Notes under the pieces: model-generated
Database searches by the model: none
Told to the model about the DNA's origin: nothing
The model's input: the letters and a program-made list of their open reading frames with translations, nothing else
Shown: piece after piece, positions 31,955 through 40,147 of the stretch
Position numbering within the stretch: position 1 is the stretch's first letter
Layout: the number at the start of each line of letters is the position of its first letter
Origin: an uncultured Clostridia bacterium
Lineage (GTDB): Bacteria > Bacillota > Clostridia > Oscillospirales > Ruminococcaceae
Assembly (NCBI GenBank): GCA_947623585.1
Contig: CANQHA010000017.1
Span: 1-46,043 of the forward strand
Reading direction: 5' to 3'
DNA: 46,043 bases
Translations under genes and position numbers: made by a program

Positions 31955-33238
31955 ATGACTGACAACAATTTTGACAATATTTTTCGGCGCGAGGCTTCGG
32001 GCGAGAAGCTGCCCAAAGCGCTTATCGCCGCCGTTGATACCGGAGATTACGACGTCGAGCGTTCGCTTTTCGAGCTCAAAGAGCTGATAAAGACCGCCGG
32101 CGGCGAGACCGTTTGCGAGGTGGTGCAAAAGCGCCAATCGCCCGACGCCGCGACCGCGATAGGCCCGGGGCGGCTTGAGGAGATGAAAAGCCTCGTCGAG
32201 GATTTTGAGGTTGACGTCGTTGTTTTCGACCTTGAACTCACCGCGACGCAGATAAGAAACATCGAAAAGGCCCTTAACGTCGAGACCATCGACCGCACGA
32301 TGCTTATTCTCGACATTTTCGCTCAGCGCGCCACCACTCGCGAGGGAAAGCTGCAGGTCGAGACCGCGAAGTATAAATATCTTCTGCCGAGGCTTTCGGG
32401 AATGGGGCGAGAGCTTTCACGCACCGGCGGCGTCGTCGGAATGAGGGGCGGCCCGGGCGAAACTAAGCTCGAGCTCGACCGCAGATATATCCGTTCGAGG
32501 ATATCGGCGCTCGAATCCGAACTCAAAGAGATAGCCTTGAGGCGAAAACTTTTAAGAGACCGCCGCAAAAAGGACGGCGTTTTAAGCGCGGCGATAGTCG
32601 GATATACGAACGTCGGAAAATCCACGCTGATGAACGCGCTTACCGAAGCGGGGGTGCTCGTTGAGAACAAACTTTTCGCAACGCTCGAGACCACCTCGCG
32701 CTCGATAATCCTGCCCGACGGCAGAAGCGTTCTTCTGACCGACACCGTCGGACTGATAAGCAGGCTTCCGCACCACCTCGTCGAGGCTTTCCGCTCGACC
32801 CTTGAAGAGGCCGCCAACGCCGACGTTATAATCCACGTCTGCGACAGTGCGAGCGACGACATAGCCGAGCAGACGCGGGTCACAAAGCAGCTTCTTTCCG
32901 AGCTCGGCTGCGACGGCATACCTGTGGTCACGGTGCTTAACAAGGCTGATATATCGAACCTTAGCGACGAGCTTTTGCCGAAAGGCGCGGTGCTTATCTC
33001 CGCAAAAGAGGGCAGGGGACTTGACGTTTTGCTTTCCGAGATCGCCAAAGCTCTCCCCGAGACCGCCCGCCGAATGAAGCTGCTCGTTCCGTTTTCCGAG
33101 GCGGGTCTGCTTTCAAAGATCCGCGCCGAGGGCAATATTTTTTCGGAGGAATACACCGCCGACGGCATCGCCGTTGACGCCCTCGTCGATGTAAAGCTGA
33201 TCCGCTCCGCCGAGAAGTACCGCGTTCGCGACGTATGA
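31955..33238 (+). CDS. hflX: GTPase HflX
   Basis: Ribosome-associated GTPase of 427 residues that splits stalled or antibiotic-bound ribosomes in characterised bacteria. The N-terminal HflX domain has TAIGPGRLEEM near residue 67 and DRTMLILDIFAQRATTREGKLQVE near 113. A Gly-rich RTGGVVGMRGGPGETKLELDRR linker follows. The G domain has Walker A GYTNVGKST (about 213), DTVGLI (about 263, usually DTVGFI) and NKAD (about 328). The C-terminal domain is intact. GGAGG lies 7 bases before the ATG. No promoter of its own is visible between 31771 and 31954. The leader peptide and overlapping hairpins suggest expression is controlled by attenuation. Confidence 0.93.
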   Translation: MTDNNFDNIFRREASGEKLPKALIAAVDTGDYDVERSLFELKELIKTAGGETVCEVVQKRQSPDAATAIGPGRLEEMKSLVEDFEVDVVVFDLELTATQIRNIEKALNVETIDRTMLILDIFAQRATTREGKLQVETAKYKYLLPRLSGMGRELSRTGGVVGMRGGPGETKLELDRRYIRSRISALESELKEIALRRKLLRDRRKKDGVLSAAIVGYTNVGKSTLMNALTEAGVLVENKLFATLETTSRSIILPDGRSVLLTDTVGLISRLPHHLVEAFRSTLEEAANADVIIHVCDSASDDIAEQTRVTKQLLSELGCDGIPVVTVLNKADISNLSDELLPKGAVLISAKEGRGLDVLLSEIAKALPETARRMKLLVPFSEAGLLSKIRAEGNIFSEEYTADGIAVDALVDVKLIRSAEKYRVRDV

Positions 33239-33282
33239 GGAAGGCGTGGGGGCGGGGGCTGAGGCAAGCCGGAGCGGGTGGT

Positions 33283-33438
33283 TAAAAGGTATCCATCTTA
33301 CCTGCCTTTGCCGCAACTGTGGATTTTCGGTTTGCAGCTTTATACCTGCGTTTGCCGCAAGCCGAACCGACCGCTTAAAAGGTATCCATATTTTCCTCTG
33401 CCGGAAAATATGGATGCTATCGCTCATCACCCCACCCC
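33283..33438 (+). repeat. Family A fragments, copies A8a and A8b
   Basis: A8a (33283-33297) is only the first bases, AAAAGGTATCCATCT. A8b (33377-33438) has AAAAGGTATCC, the CCATATTTTCC-type left hairpin and ATGCTATCG...CACCCCACCCCC, then diverges. Between them lies the conserved family A upstream flank (TTTGCAGCTTTATACCTGCG, about 33330-33349). Confidence 0.7.
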
Positions 33439-33468
33439 CTCCTCCCTCCCCGGCGAGGTCTCAACGAT

Positions 33469-33498
33469 GCCCGCACTGTATGCGGGCAGATTATTTTT
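33469..33498 (+). terminator. Probable intrinsic terminator downstream of hflX
   Basis: GCCCGCA (33469-33475), loop CTGTA, TGCGGGC (33481-33487), then AGATTATTTTT. The T-run is interrupted. Confidence 0.65.
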
Positions 33499-33579
33499 GC
33501 CGGCATCCGTTTCGCGAGGGCTTGCGCATTCGTCCAAAATGGCGGCGATAGGCCGTCCGCCGGATTGTTTGTGCTTGCC

Positions 33580-33720
33580 CCCTCGACCCGCAAGCCGAAA
33601 TATGCGTTATTTCTCCGCAAGCTCCCCGAGCCAAGCCGTATCGGCGAGGGAGAGCGAGCGGCAAGAAATAACGCATATTTTTTGAAATAAGGTTTGACTG
33701 AAAACTTTTGATTTTATACA
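33580..33720 (-). repeat. Family B repeat, copy B2 (inverted relative to B1)
   Basis: The reverse complement is nearly identical to 17935-18074, including the GCGTTATTTC/GAAATAACGC hairpin and the AAAAGTTTTCAGTCAAACCTTATTT end. Confidence 0.75.
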
Positions 33721-33777
33721 CCCAGAGCGGATACCCCCGAAACCGGCGGCCGGATTCTCGCTTTTTTTCGCTTTTTG

Positions 33778-33806
33778 AGCGCTATTCTGTTTATAAGCGC
33801 TTTTTG
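33778..33806. terminator. Possible terminator before the fusion gene
   Basis: AGCGCT is repeated around a 12-base AT-rich loop, so the two copies pair because the hexamer is self-complementary. TTTTTG follows. No promoter for the next gene could be identified with confidence in 33720-33865. Confidence 0.35.
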
Positions 33807-33865
33807 CGGGAAAAATACAGGAGGCGCCGCACAACTTGCGGCAATAAACTCTTTTGGGAGGATCT

Positions 33866-36004
33866 ATGCAAACTGTAATTCTTGCCGGCGGAGAGGGAGC
33901 GCGCTTGAGACCGCTTACCGCCGACACACCCAAACCGCTCGTTAAAATAGCCGGCGAAAGCGCGGCGGTCAGGCTGCTTAAAAATCTCAGCGCCTCGGGG
34001 ATACGCTCGGCGACGCTTTGCACGCACTATCTTGCGGATAGGCTCAGCGCCGAGCTCGGAACTCAGAGGGCGGGGGTCAGGCTGAGATATTGCAAGGAAA
34101 AAACGCCCCTCGGAACTGCGGGCTGCGTCAGGGCGGCATGGCGGGGCGGCGACGTTTTGGTGCTCAGCGGAGACGGCGTTTGCGGCTTCGATTATAACGC
34201 CGTTCTCGAATTTCACGCTTCGACCGGAGCGGACGTCACCATCGTTGCAAGAGAGGTCGATGACCCGCGCGAATACGGGCTTATGACTGTTTCGGAGGAC
34301 GGGCGCGTTACCGGATTTTTGGAAAAGCCCGGCTTTGACGACTGCCTGACTAACCTTGCAAACACCGGCGCTTACGTCGTTTCGGCGGACGTCGTTTCAA
34401 GAATACCCGAGGGCGAAAAGGTCGATTTTGCTAAGGACGTTTTTCCGCAGCTTCTTTCGGAGGGCAAAAAAATTTTCGCCTATATCGACAGAACCTATTG
34501 GTATGACGTCGGTGATATTCCCTCGCTTCTTTCCTGCCAGAGGGATATTCTTGAACGCGAGGGCAAAAGCGTTCTCGTTCAGAAGGGCGCGGCGGTCGCC
34601 GAAAACGCGGTCGTCTCGGGAGGAAGCGTTATCGAACGTGGAGCGGCCGTCGGAAAGGGCTCGAGAGTGATATCGTCGCTTATTTGCGAGGGGAGCTGCA
34701 TCGCCGCCGACGCGGATATCTCGGAAGCGGTCATATGCAAAAACGTGACCGCCGGCGAAAGGCTTATCATGAAGCCCTATTCGGCTATCGGACGAGACTG
34801 CGTTATCGGCTCGGACGTGACCGTTTGCGAGGGCGCGAGAATTGCCTCGGGAAGCAGGATACCCGACGGCGCGATCGTGAGGACCGACGTTTCGGAGAGC
34901 GGCTTTTCAAGCCTTGCCTTTGAGGACGACGGCAGGGCTTCGGGGCTTTCGGGCGCTCAGGACCTTTTGCGCTTCGGTATGGCGGCGGGCTGCGCGCTCG
35001 GCGACGAGATCATTTTTGTCGGAGGAAGCGGCGGGGGACTTGAAGCGGTCTGCCTCGGCCTCAGATCGGTCGGGGTCGCGGTATGCCTTTCGGAGAACGC
35101 CTGCTTCGGAGAGAGCGTTTTTTGCGCCTCGAAGCTGGGGTGCGAACACTTTATATTTTGCTGCGGCGGAGAGATCAGGCTGATGTCGGTTTCGACCCTC
35201 GGACTTTCACGGGAGGAAGAACGGAGCATAGCGCAGATATATAACCGCTCGGTGCCGCTTGAAGCACCCGAGGCGGCGGGCATCGCCGACGGCCTTGCCC
35301 TGAGCGGGCTTTATCGCAGACATTTAAAAGAGCTGCTCCCCGAAAAACCGCTTATCAACGCCGTTTTAAAGACCTCGGACGAAAGAGAGGCAGAAATTTT
35401 CTCACAGATTATGCCAAAGTCCGAGGGCGAAAAGGCGGTGTTTACCGTCGCCTCGGACCGGCTGACGGTCTCGGCGGTGGCGGGGGACGCCGTGGTTTCG
35501 TATGAAAACCTGCTGATTCTTTGCTGCAAGTCTTATTTTGAACGGAGGCGCAGCGTGGTTTTGCAGAGAAGATCGCCGCAGTGCGTTTCGCAGCTTGCTA
35601 AAGAATACCGCTCGTCGGCGCTTTTCTGCGACCCGAAAAGACCGCTTTCGGGCTTTGCCTGCGACCCGCTTGAGCTTGTTTTCGAGGTGGTCGCATATGT
35701 CACCAAAAGAGGGATATCCCTCTCGGCGGCCGTCGAGGAGCTTCCGAGGGTGGTTTATATGAAGCGGATAGTCGAGACCCCGAAAAGACTGCCGAAAATT
35801 ATGAGCGAGGGCTTTGGGGGAGCGCGGGCAGGGGGCGAGATAACCCTTGAAAACGGCGGCGCAAGGGCCTTTGTTAAGCCGATGAAAAGCGGAAAGGCAG
35901 TGTCGGTTTATATCGAATCGGTTTCGGCCGAGGCTGCGGGCGAGCTTTCACGGGATATCGCCCAACGCATTAAAGCCGCGCTTGACAAGGAGGCAAATTT
36001 GTAG
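33866..36004 (+). CDS. Sugar-nucleotidyltransferase fused to a degenerate phosphohexomutase-like domain
   Basis: 712 residues from the ATG at 33866, preceded by GGGAGG. Residues 1-230 form a nucleotidyltransferase (VILAGGEGARLRPLTADTPKPLV with the pyrophosphorylase signature, VLSGDG near 104, EKPG near 158, YWYDVGD near 214). Residues about 240-345 look like a left-handed beta-helix. From about 360 the sequence follows the phosphoglucomutase/phosphomannomutase fold, but the TASHN-type catalytic serine motif is absent, with CCGGEIRLM near that place. Such fusions resemble mannose-1-phosphate guanylyltransferase-like proteins. The activated sugar cannot be told from sequence, and the mutase half is probably inactive or regulatory. 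Confidence 0.8.
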   Translation: MQTVILAGGEGARLRPLTADTPKPLVKIAGESAAVRLLKNLSASGIRSATLCTHYLADRLSAELGTQRAGVRLRYCKEKTPLGTAGCVRAAWRGGDVLVLSGDGVCGFDYNAVLEFHASTGADVTIVAREVDDPREYGLMTVSEDGRVTGFLEKPGFDDCLTNLANTGAYVVSADVVSRIPEGEKVDFAKDVFPQLLSEGKKIFAYIDRTYWYDVGDIPSLLSCQRDILEREGKSVLVQKGAAVAENAVVSGGSVIERGAAVGKGSRVISSLICEGSCIAADADISEAVICKNVTAGERLIMKPYSAIGRDCVIGSDVTVCEGARIASGSRIPDGAIVRTDVSESGFSSLAFEDDGRASGLSGAQDLLRFGMAAGCALGDEIIFVGGSGGGLEAVCLGLRSVGVAVCLSENACFGESVFCASKLGCEHFIFCCGGEIRLMSVSTLGLSREEERSIAQIYNRSVPLEAPEAAGIADGLALSGLYRRHLKELLPEKPLINAVLKTSDEREAEIFSQIMPKSEGEKAVFTVASDRLTVSAVAGDAVVSYENLLILCCKSYFERRRSVVLQRRSPQCVSQLAKEYRSSALFCDPKRPLSGFACDPLELVFEVVAYVTKRGISLSAAVEELPRVVYMKRIVETPKRLPKIMSEGFGGARAGGEITLENGGARAFVKPMKSGKAVSVYIESVSAEAAGELSRDIAQRIKAALDKEANL

Positions 36005-36010
36005 TACAAT
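35982..36010 (+). promoter_or_regulatory. Promoter of the RNase J gene, overlapping the previous stop codon
   Basis: TTGACA (35982-35987), 17-bp spacer, TACAAT (36005-36010). The -35 is coding sequence of the fusion gene. It gives a leader of about 140 nt containing GCGGGC/GCCCGC (about 36075-36093) and AAATGC/GCATTT (about 36108-36125) hairpins. Confidence 0.8.
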
Positions 36011-36156
36011 TCCATTATCCGTATATGCGCTTATTTTTCGCCGAGAACTTGGTCGCACGGCGGAGCTTGCGGGCATTTTTCGCCCGCTACATAAAAAGAA
36101 CCTCGATAAATGCCGCGGCGCATTTATTTAAATAATTACAGAAAAGAAAGGAAATT

Positions 36157-38154
36157 ATGGCAAACACGAAAAACAAACAACCTATTTTCAGAAGAAACGA
36201 GCCGAAGAACGAGCAGTCAGCGCTCGACCAGGCGATTGCAGCCGCCATTTCGGCGCCGCCGCTTTCAAAGAAGGCGGCACAGTATCAGAGCGGAAAGAAA
36301 AACCGCGCCTCGCTGCCGAAAAAGAATCAGGAAAAGCAGCAAAAGGCCGACGAGCGTAAAAAACAGGCCGCCGGCAGAAAGAAATCCTCAAAGAAGCCGC
36401 GCGAAACGCAGACGGCGGCACAGCCTCAGCAGGTACTTATCCCCGCAAACCGCGAGCCGGAGCAGAGGGCTCAGGCAAAAAAAGAAGCGGTCGGAGCAAA
36501 AAAACAGCCGGTGAGAATAATCGCGCTCGGCGGACTTAACGAGATAGGAAAAAATATGTATCTCGTCGAGACGGACAACGATATCGTTATCATAGACTGC
36601 GGAATGACTTTTCCGGACGACGAAATGCCCGGAGTTGATATCGTTATACCCGATTTCAGCTATGTTGAGAAAAACGCCGACAAAGTAAGAGGCGTGCTTT
36701 TGACCCACGGCCACGAGGACCACATCGGAGGGATACCTTATCTTCTCAAAAAGTTTAAAACGCCGATCTACGGCACAAAGCTGACCTTGGGGCTTTTGGA
36801 ATCAAAGCTGAAAGAGCACAACCTCGGCGGGGTCAAGCTGAACGTCGTTTCGGCGGGGCAGACCGTTAAGCTGGGCGGACTGAGCGCGGAGTTCATCAAG
36901 GTGAATCACTCGATACCCGGAGCGGTAGCCGTTGCGATAACCACCCCCGCGGGAGTTATCGTTCACACCGGAGATTTCAAGGTCGATTATACCCCTATCG
37001 AGGGCGGGATCATCGACCTGCCGAGATTTGCGGAGCTTGGCTCGAGGGGCGTTTTGGCGCTTCTTTCGGATTCGACTAACTCGGAAAGACCGAGCTTTAC
37101 GCCGTCGGAGAGAAAGGTCGGAGAGACCTTTGACAACCTGTTCAACAAGGCCGGTAAAAAGAGGATCATCATCGCGACGTTCTCGTCAAACGTTCACAGA
37201 ATTCAACAGATAGTTGACTGCGCGAAAAAATACGGCAGAAAGGTCGCGGTGTTCGGAAGATCTATGGTGAACGTCATAAAGCTGGGCGCCGAGCTCGGAT
37301 ATCTCAGAGCGCCCGACGACGTTATCATAGACATCGACAAGATGAGGGGATATTCGGACGACAAGATAGTTCTTATCACCACCGGAAGCCAGGGCGAGCC
37401 GATGAGCGCGCTTACGAGAATGGCGCTTAACGACCACAGACAGGTGAGCGTTACACCGAACGATTTTATTATCATCTCGGCAAGACCTATCCCCGGCAAC
37501 GAAAAATTCGTCGGCAGGGTCGTCAACGAACTTCTGAAGCTCGGCGCGGAGGTGGTTTACGAGGAGATGTACGAGGTTCACGTCTCGGGCCACGCCTGCC
37601 AAGAGGAGCAAAAGCTGATGCTTGCTCTGACAAGACCGAAATTCTTTATCCCCGTTCATGGGGAGTTCAAACACCTTGACCGCCACGCGCGCACCGCAAG
37701 AGAGCTCGGGATAAGCGACAAAAACATCGTTATCGCCGACATCGGAAACGTTGTCGAAATCGACGGCGACTCGGCGAAGATCACCGGAAACGTTCCCTCG
37801 GGCAAGGTGATGGTTGACGGCTACGGAGTCGGAGACGTCGGCGCAGTGGTGCTTAAAGACAGAAAACACCTCGCTCAGGACGGAGTTATAGTCGTTACCG
37901 TGACGATAGACAAAATCGACCGCAGACTGCTTTCGGGGCCAGATATAATTTCTCGCGGGTTCGTTTATGAGCGCGAGAGCGAGGAGCTTATCGACAAGGC
38001 GAAGGAGCTTGCAAAAAACGTCTGCGAGGACGAGCTTAAAACCCGGCACGACTATGCGGCGATCAAAAATAAACTGCGCGACGAGCTTGGCGACTTCTTC
38101 TTCCAGAAAACAAAACGCCGCCCGATGGTGATACCCGATATCATGGATATCTGA
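36157..38154 (+). CDS. rnj: Ribonuclease J
   Basis: Metallo-beta-lactamase/beta-CASP ribonuclease with endo- and 5'-exonuclease activity, central to mRNA turnover and rRNA maturation in Firmicutes. 665 residues, about 100 longer than usual because of an N-terminal extension of about 125 residues rich in Lys, Gln, Arg and Ala. The catalytic part starts at VRIIALGGLNEIGKN. It has LTHGHEDHIGG (metal ligands), HSIPGAV, HTGDFK, TGSQGEPMSAL and HVSGHACQEEQKL, then FIPVHGEFKHL. AAAGAAAGG lies before the ATG. Its own promoter and hairpin-bearing leader suggest regulation at RNA level, possibly by itself. gdpP follows after 24 bp. Confidence 0.95.
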   Translation: MANTKNKQPIFRRNEPKNEQSALDQAIAAAISAPPLSKKAAQYQSGKKNRASLPKKNQEKQQKADERKKQAAGRKKSSKKPRETQTAAQPQQVLIPANREPEQRAQAKKEAVGAKKQPVRIIALGGLNEIGKNMYLVETDNDIVIIDCGMTFPDDEMPGVDIVIPDFSYVEKNADKVRGVLLTHGHEDHIGGIPYLLKKFKTPIYGTKLTLGLLESKLKEHNLGGVKLNVVSAGQTVKLGGLSAEFIKVNHSIPGAVAVAITTPAGVIVHTGDFKVDYTPIEGGIIDLPRFAELGSRGVLALLSDSTNSERPSFTPSERKVGETFDNLFNKAGKKRIIIATFSSNVHRIQQIVDCAKKYGRKVAVFGRSMVNVIKLGAELGYLRAPDDVIIDIDKMRGYSDDKIVLITTGSQGEPMSALTRMALNDHRQVSVTPNDFIIISARPIPGNEKFVGRVVNELLKLGAEVVYEEMYEVHVSGHACQEEQKLMLALTRPKFFIPVHGEFKHLDRHARTARELGISDKNIVIADIGNVVEIDGDSAKITGNVPSGKVMVDGYGVGDVGAVVLKDRKHLAQDGVIVVTVTIDKIDRRLLSGPDIISRGFVYERESEELIDKAKELAKNVCEDELKTRHDYAAIKNKLRDELGDFFFQKTKRRPMVIPDIMDI

Positions 38155-38178
38155 TTTTTTGCGAAAGGACTGACCGAA

Positions 38179-40125
38179 ATGAAAAAGCGCCTTCAAATCC
38201 TCTGGATACCGCTGGGGATACTCGGAGCGGTATCGCTGGCGGCTTCGGTGCTGTTTTATCTTGAGAAAAGCAGCGTCGCCGCAGCCGCTGCCGCTTTGGT
38301 GCTGCTTTGCGTTTCGGTCATTTTTGTGATGTCGGCGATAATCGACCGAAACATCACAAGATATGTCACCGGCGTGGACAGGGATATAATGAAAACTATC
38401 CGCGAGGAGTTTTACGACTATCCCGAGCCGATACTTATCGCCGACGACGCGGAGGTAATCATTTGGTATAACCGCTGCTTTGAACAGAATATCTTCGGCG
38501 ACGACAGGGTCTACGGCATAACCCTTGCGGAGCTTTTGGGCAGCGCTTCTTCAAGAATCGGCGCCGAGGGCGGAACGACGGTCAAACTGCTCGACAAATA
38601 TTATCGGGTTTCTTCAAAAAAATCCGCCTCGGGGCTTACGATAGTCAGCTTTATCGACATAAGCGAGCACGTTGCGCTTGAGCAGGAATTCAAGGCGAGC
38701 CGCAAAACGGTAATGATAATCGCGGTGGATAACTATGAGGAGGTCCTTCAGAACTCGAAGGAGAGCGACAAGGCCAGCTTCCGCGCACAGATCGAGAAGA
38801 TGTTCGAGCACTTCATTGAGAACACGAACGGAATTCTCCACCGGCTTTCAAGCGACAGATTTTATTGCGTTATCGAGGAGCGCCACCTTGGGCCGATAAT
38901 CGAACGCAGATTCGATATTCTTGACGAGGCGAGATCGATCAGCCTCGGCGAACGCTCGAACGTCACCCTTTCGATAGGCGTCGGCAGGGGCGGAAAGACC
39001 CTTGCGGAGAGCGAAACGCTTGCAAGACAGGCGCTCGATATGTGCCTCGGACGGGGAGGAGATCAGGCGGCGGTAAAAACCGAGAACGGCTTTGAATTCT
39101 TCGGAGGCATCTCAAAGGGCGTCGAGAAGTCGGACAAGGTGAAAACAAGGGTAATAGCGACCGCGCTTAAAGAGCTTGCCTCGAACTGCGAAAATATCTA
39201 CATAATGGGTCACCGCCTCGCCGATTTCGACTGCCTCGGCGCTTCGGCGGCCCTCTGCGGGGCTTTTAGGAGCATGGGCAAAAACGCGTGGTGCGTTTTG
39301 GACCTTGAGAAGAACCTCGCGAAATCAATGATAGATCACCTCTCGGAGCGCTGCGGACGCGACCGCTTCAAGACGATTTTTGAGGCGAAGGCCGAGCTTT
39401 CGGACAACGACCTTCTCATTATATGCGACACGCATAACCCCGATATTTTGGACTCGAAAGAGCTTTACGAGCAGGCGAAGCAGGTCGTTGTTATCGACCA
39501 CCACAGAAAGATGGTAAATCACATCGACAACGCGGTGGTATTCTTCCACGAGCCGTTCGCTTCTTCGGCCTGCGAAATGGCGGCCGAGCTTATTCAATAC
39601 TTCGGACCCGAGTGCAAAATTTCTTCGGCCGAGGCCGAGGCGCTTATGGCGGGCATCATGCTCGACACGAAAAACTTCGTTATGAGGGCCGGCGCGAGGA
39701 CCTTTGAAGCGGCGGCATACCTTAAAAAGCTCGGCGCGGATACCGTTACCGTTAAAAGGCTTTTCGCGGATTCGCTCGACACTTACAGGGAAAAAAGCGT
39801 GCTTATTCAGTCGGCAAAGCTGTTTCACGGCTGCGCGATAGCTTCGACAGAATCGGATTCGCCCGACTTAAGACTTGCGGCGCCTCAGGCGGCCGACGAG
39901 CTTTTGGGAATTGCGGGCGTAAAAGCGTCGTTTGTTATCTATCGCATAGACAATATTTCTTATATCTCGGCGCGTTCTCTTGACTCGTTCAACGTGCAGC
40001 TTATAATGGAAGCCATCGGCGGCGGGGGACATCAGACCATGGCGGGCGCACAGCTTGAAATGCCCGTCGAGGAGGCTGAGCAAAAGGTCAGAGACGCTAT
40101 CGAGGACTTTTTGGTGAAGACCTGA
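38179..40125 (+). CDS. gdpP: Cyclic-di-AMP phosphodiesterase GdpP
   Basis: Membrane-bound DHH-DHHA1 phosphodiesterase that cleaves c-di-AMP to pApA. 648 residues: two membrane helices (about 5-27 and 32-54), a PAS-like domain (about 75-160), a degenerate GGDEF domain (about 170-300), DHH (about 330-490) with DFDCLGA, CDTHNPDIL and VVIDHHRKM, and DHHA1 ending GGGGHQTMAGAQL near 616. The GGDEF signature motif is not preserved, which is normal for this family. AAAGGA precedes the start. It is followed 22 bp later by rplI, the conserved gdpP-rplI-dnaB order of Firmicutes. Confidence 0.94.
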   Translation: MKKRLQILWIPLGILGAVSLAASVLFYLEKSSVAAAAAALVLLCVSVIFVMSAIIDRNITRYVTGVDRDIMKTIREEFYDYPEPILIADDAEVIIWYNRCFEQNIFGDDRVYGITLAELLGSASSRIGAEGGTTVKLLDKYYRVSSKKSASGLTIVSFIDISEHVALEQEFKASRKTVMIIAVDNYEEVLQNSKESDKASFRAQIEKMFEHFIENTNGILHRLSSDRFYCVIEERHLGPIIERRFDILDEARSISLGERSNVTLSIGVGRGGKTLAESETLARQALDMCLGRGGDQAAVKTENGFEFFGGISKGVEKSDKVKTRVIATALKELASNCENIYIMGHRLADFDCLGASAALCGAFRSMGKNAWCVLDLEKNLAKSMIDHLSERCGRDRFKTIFEAKAELSDNDLLIICDTHNPDILDSKELYEQAKQVVVIDHHRKMVNHIDNAVVFFHEPFASSACEMAAELIQYFGPECKISSAEAEALMAGIMLDTKNFVMRAGARTFEAAAYLKKLGADTVTVKRLFADSLDTYREKSVLIQSAKLFHGCAIASTESDSPDLRLAAPQAADELLGIAGVKASFVIYRIDNISYISARSLDSFNVQLIMEAIGGGGHQTMAGAQLEMPVEEAEQKVRDAIEDFLVKT

Positions 40126-40147
40126 CAACTCTTAGGGAGGACATGAT

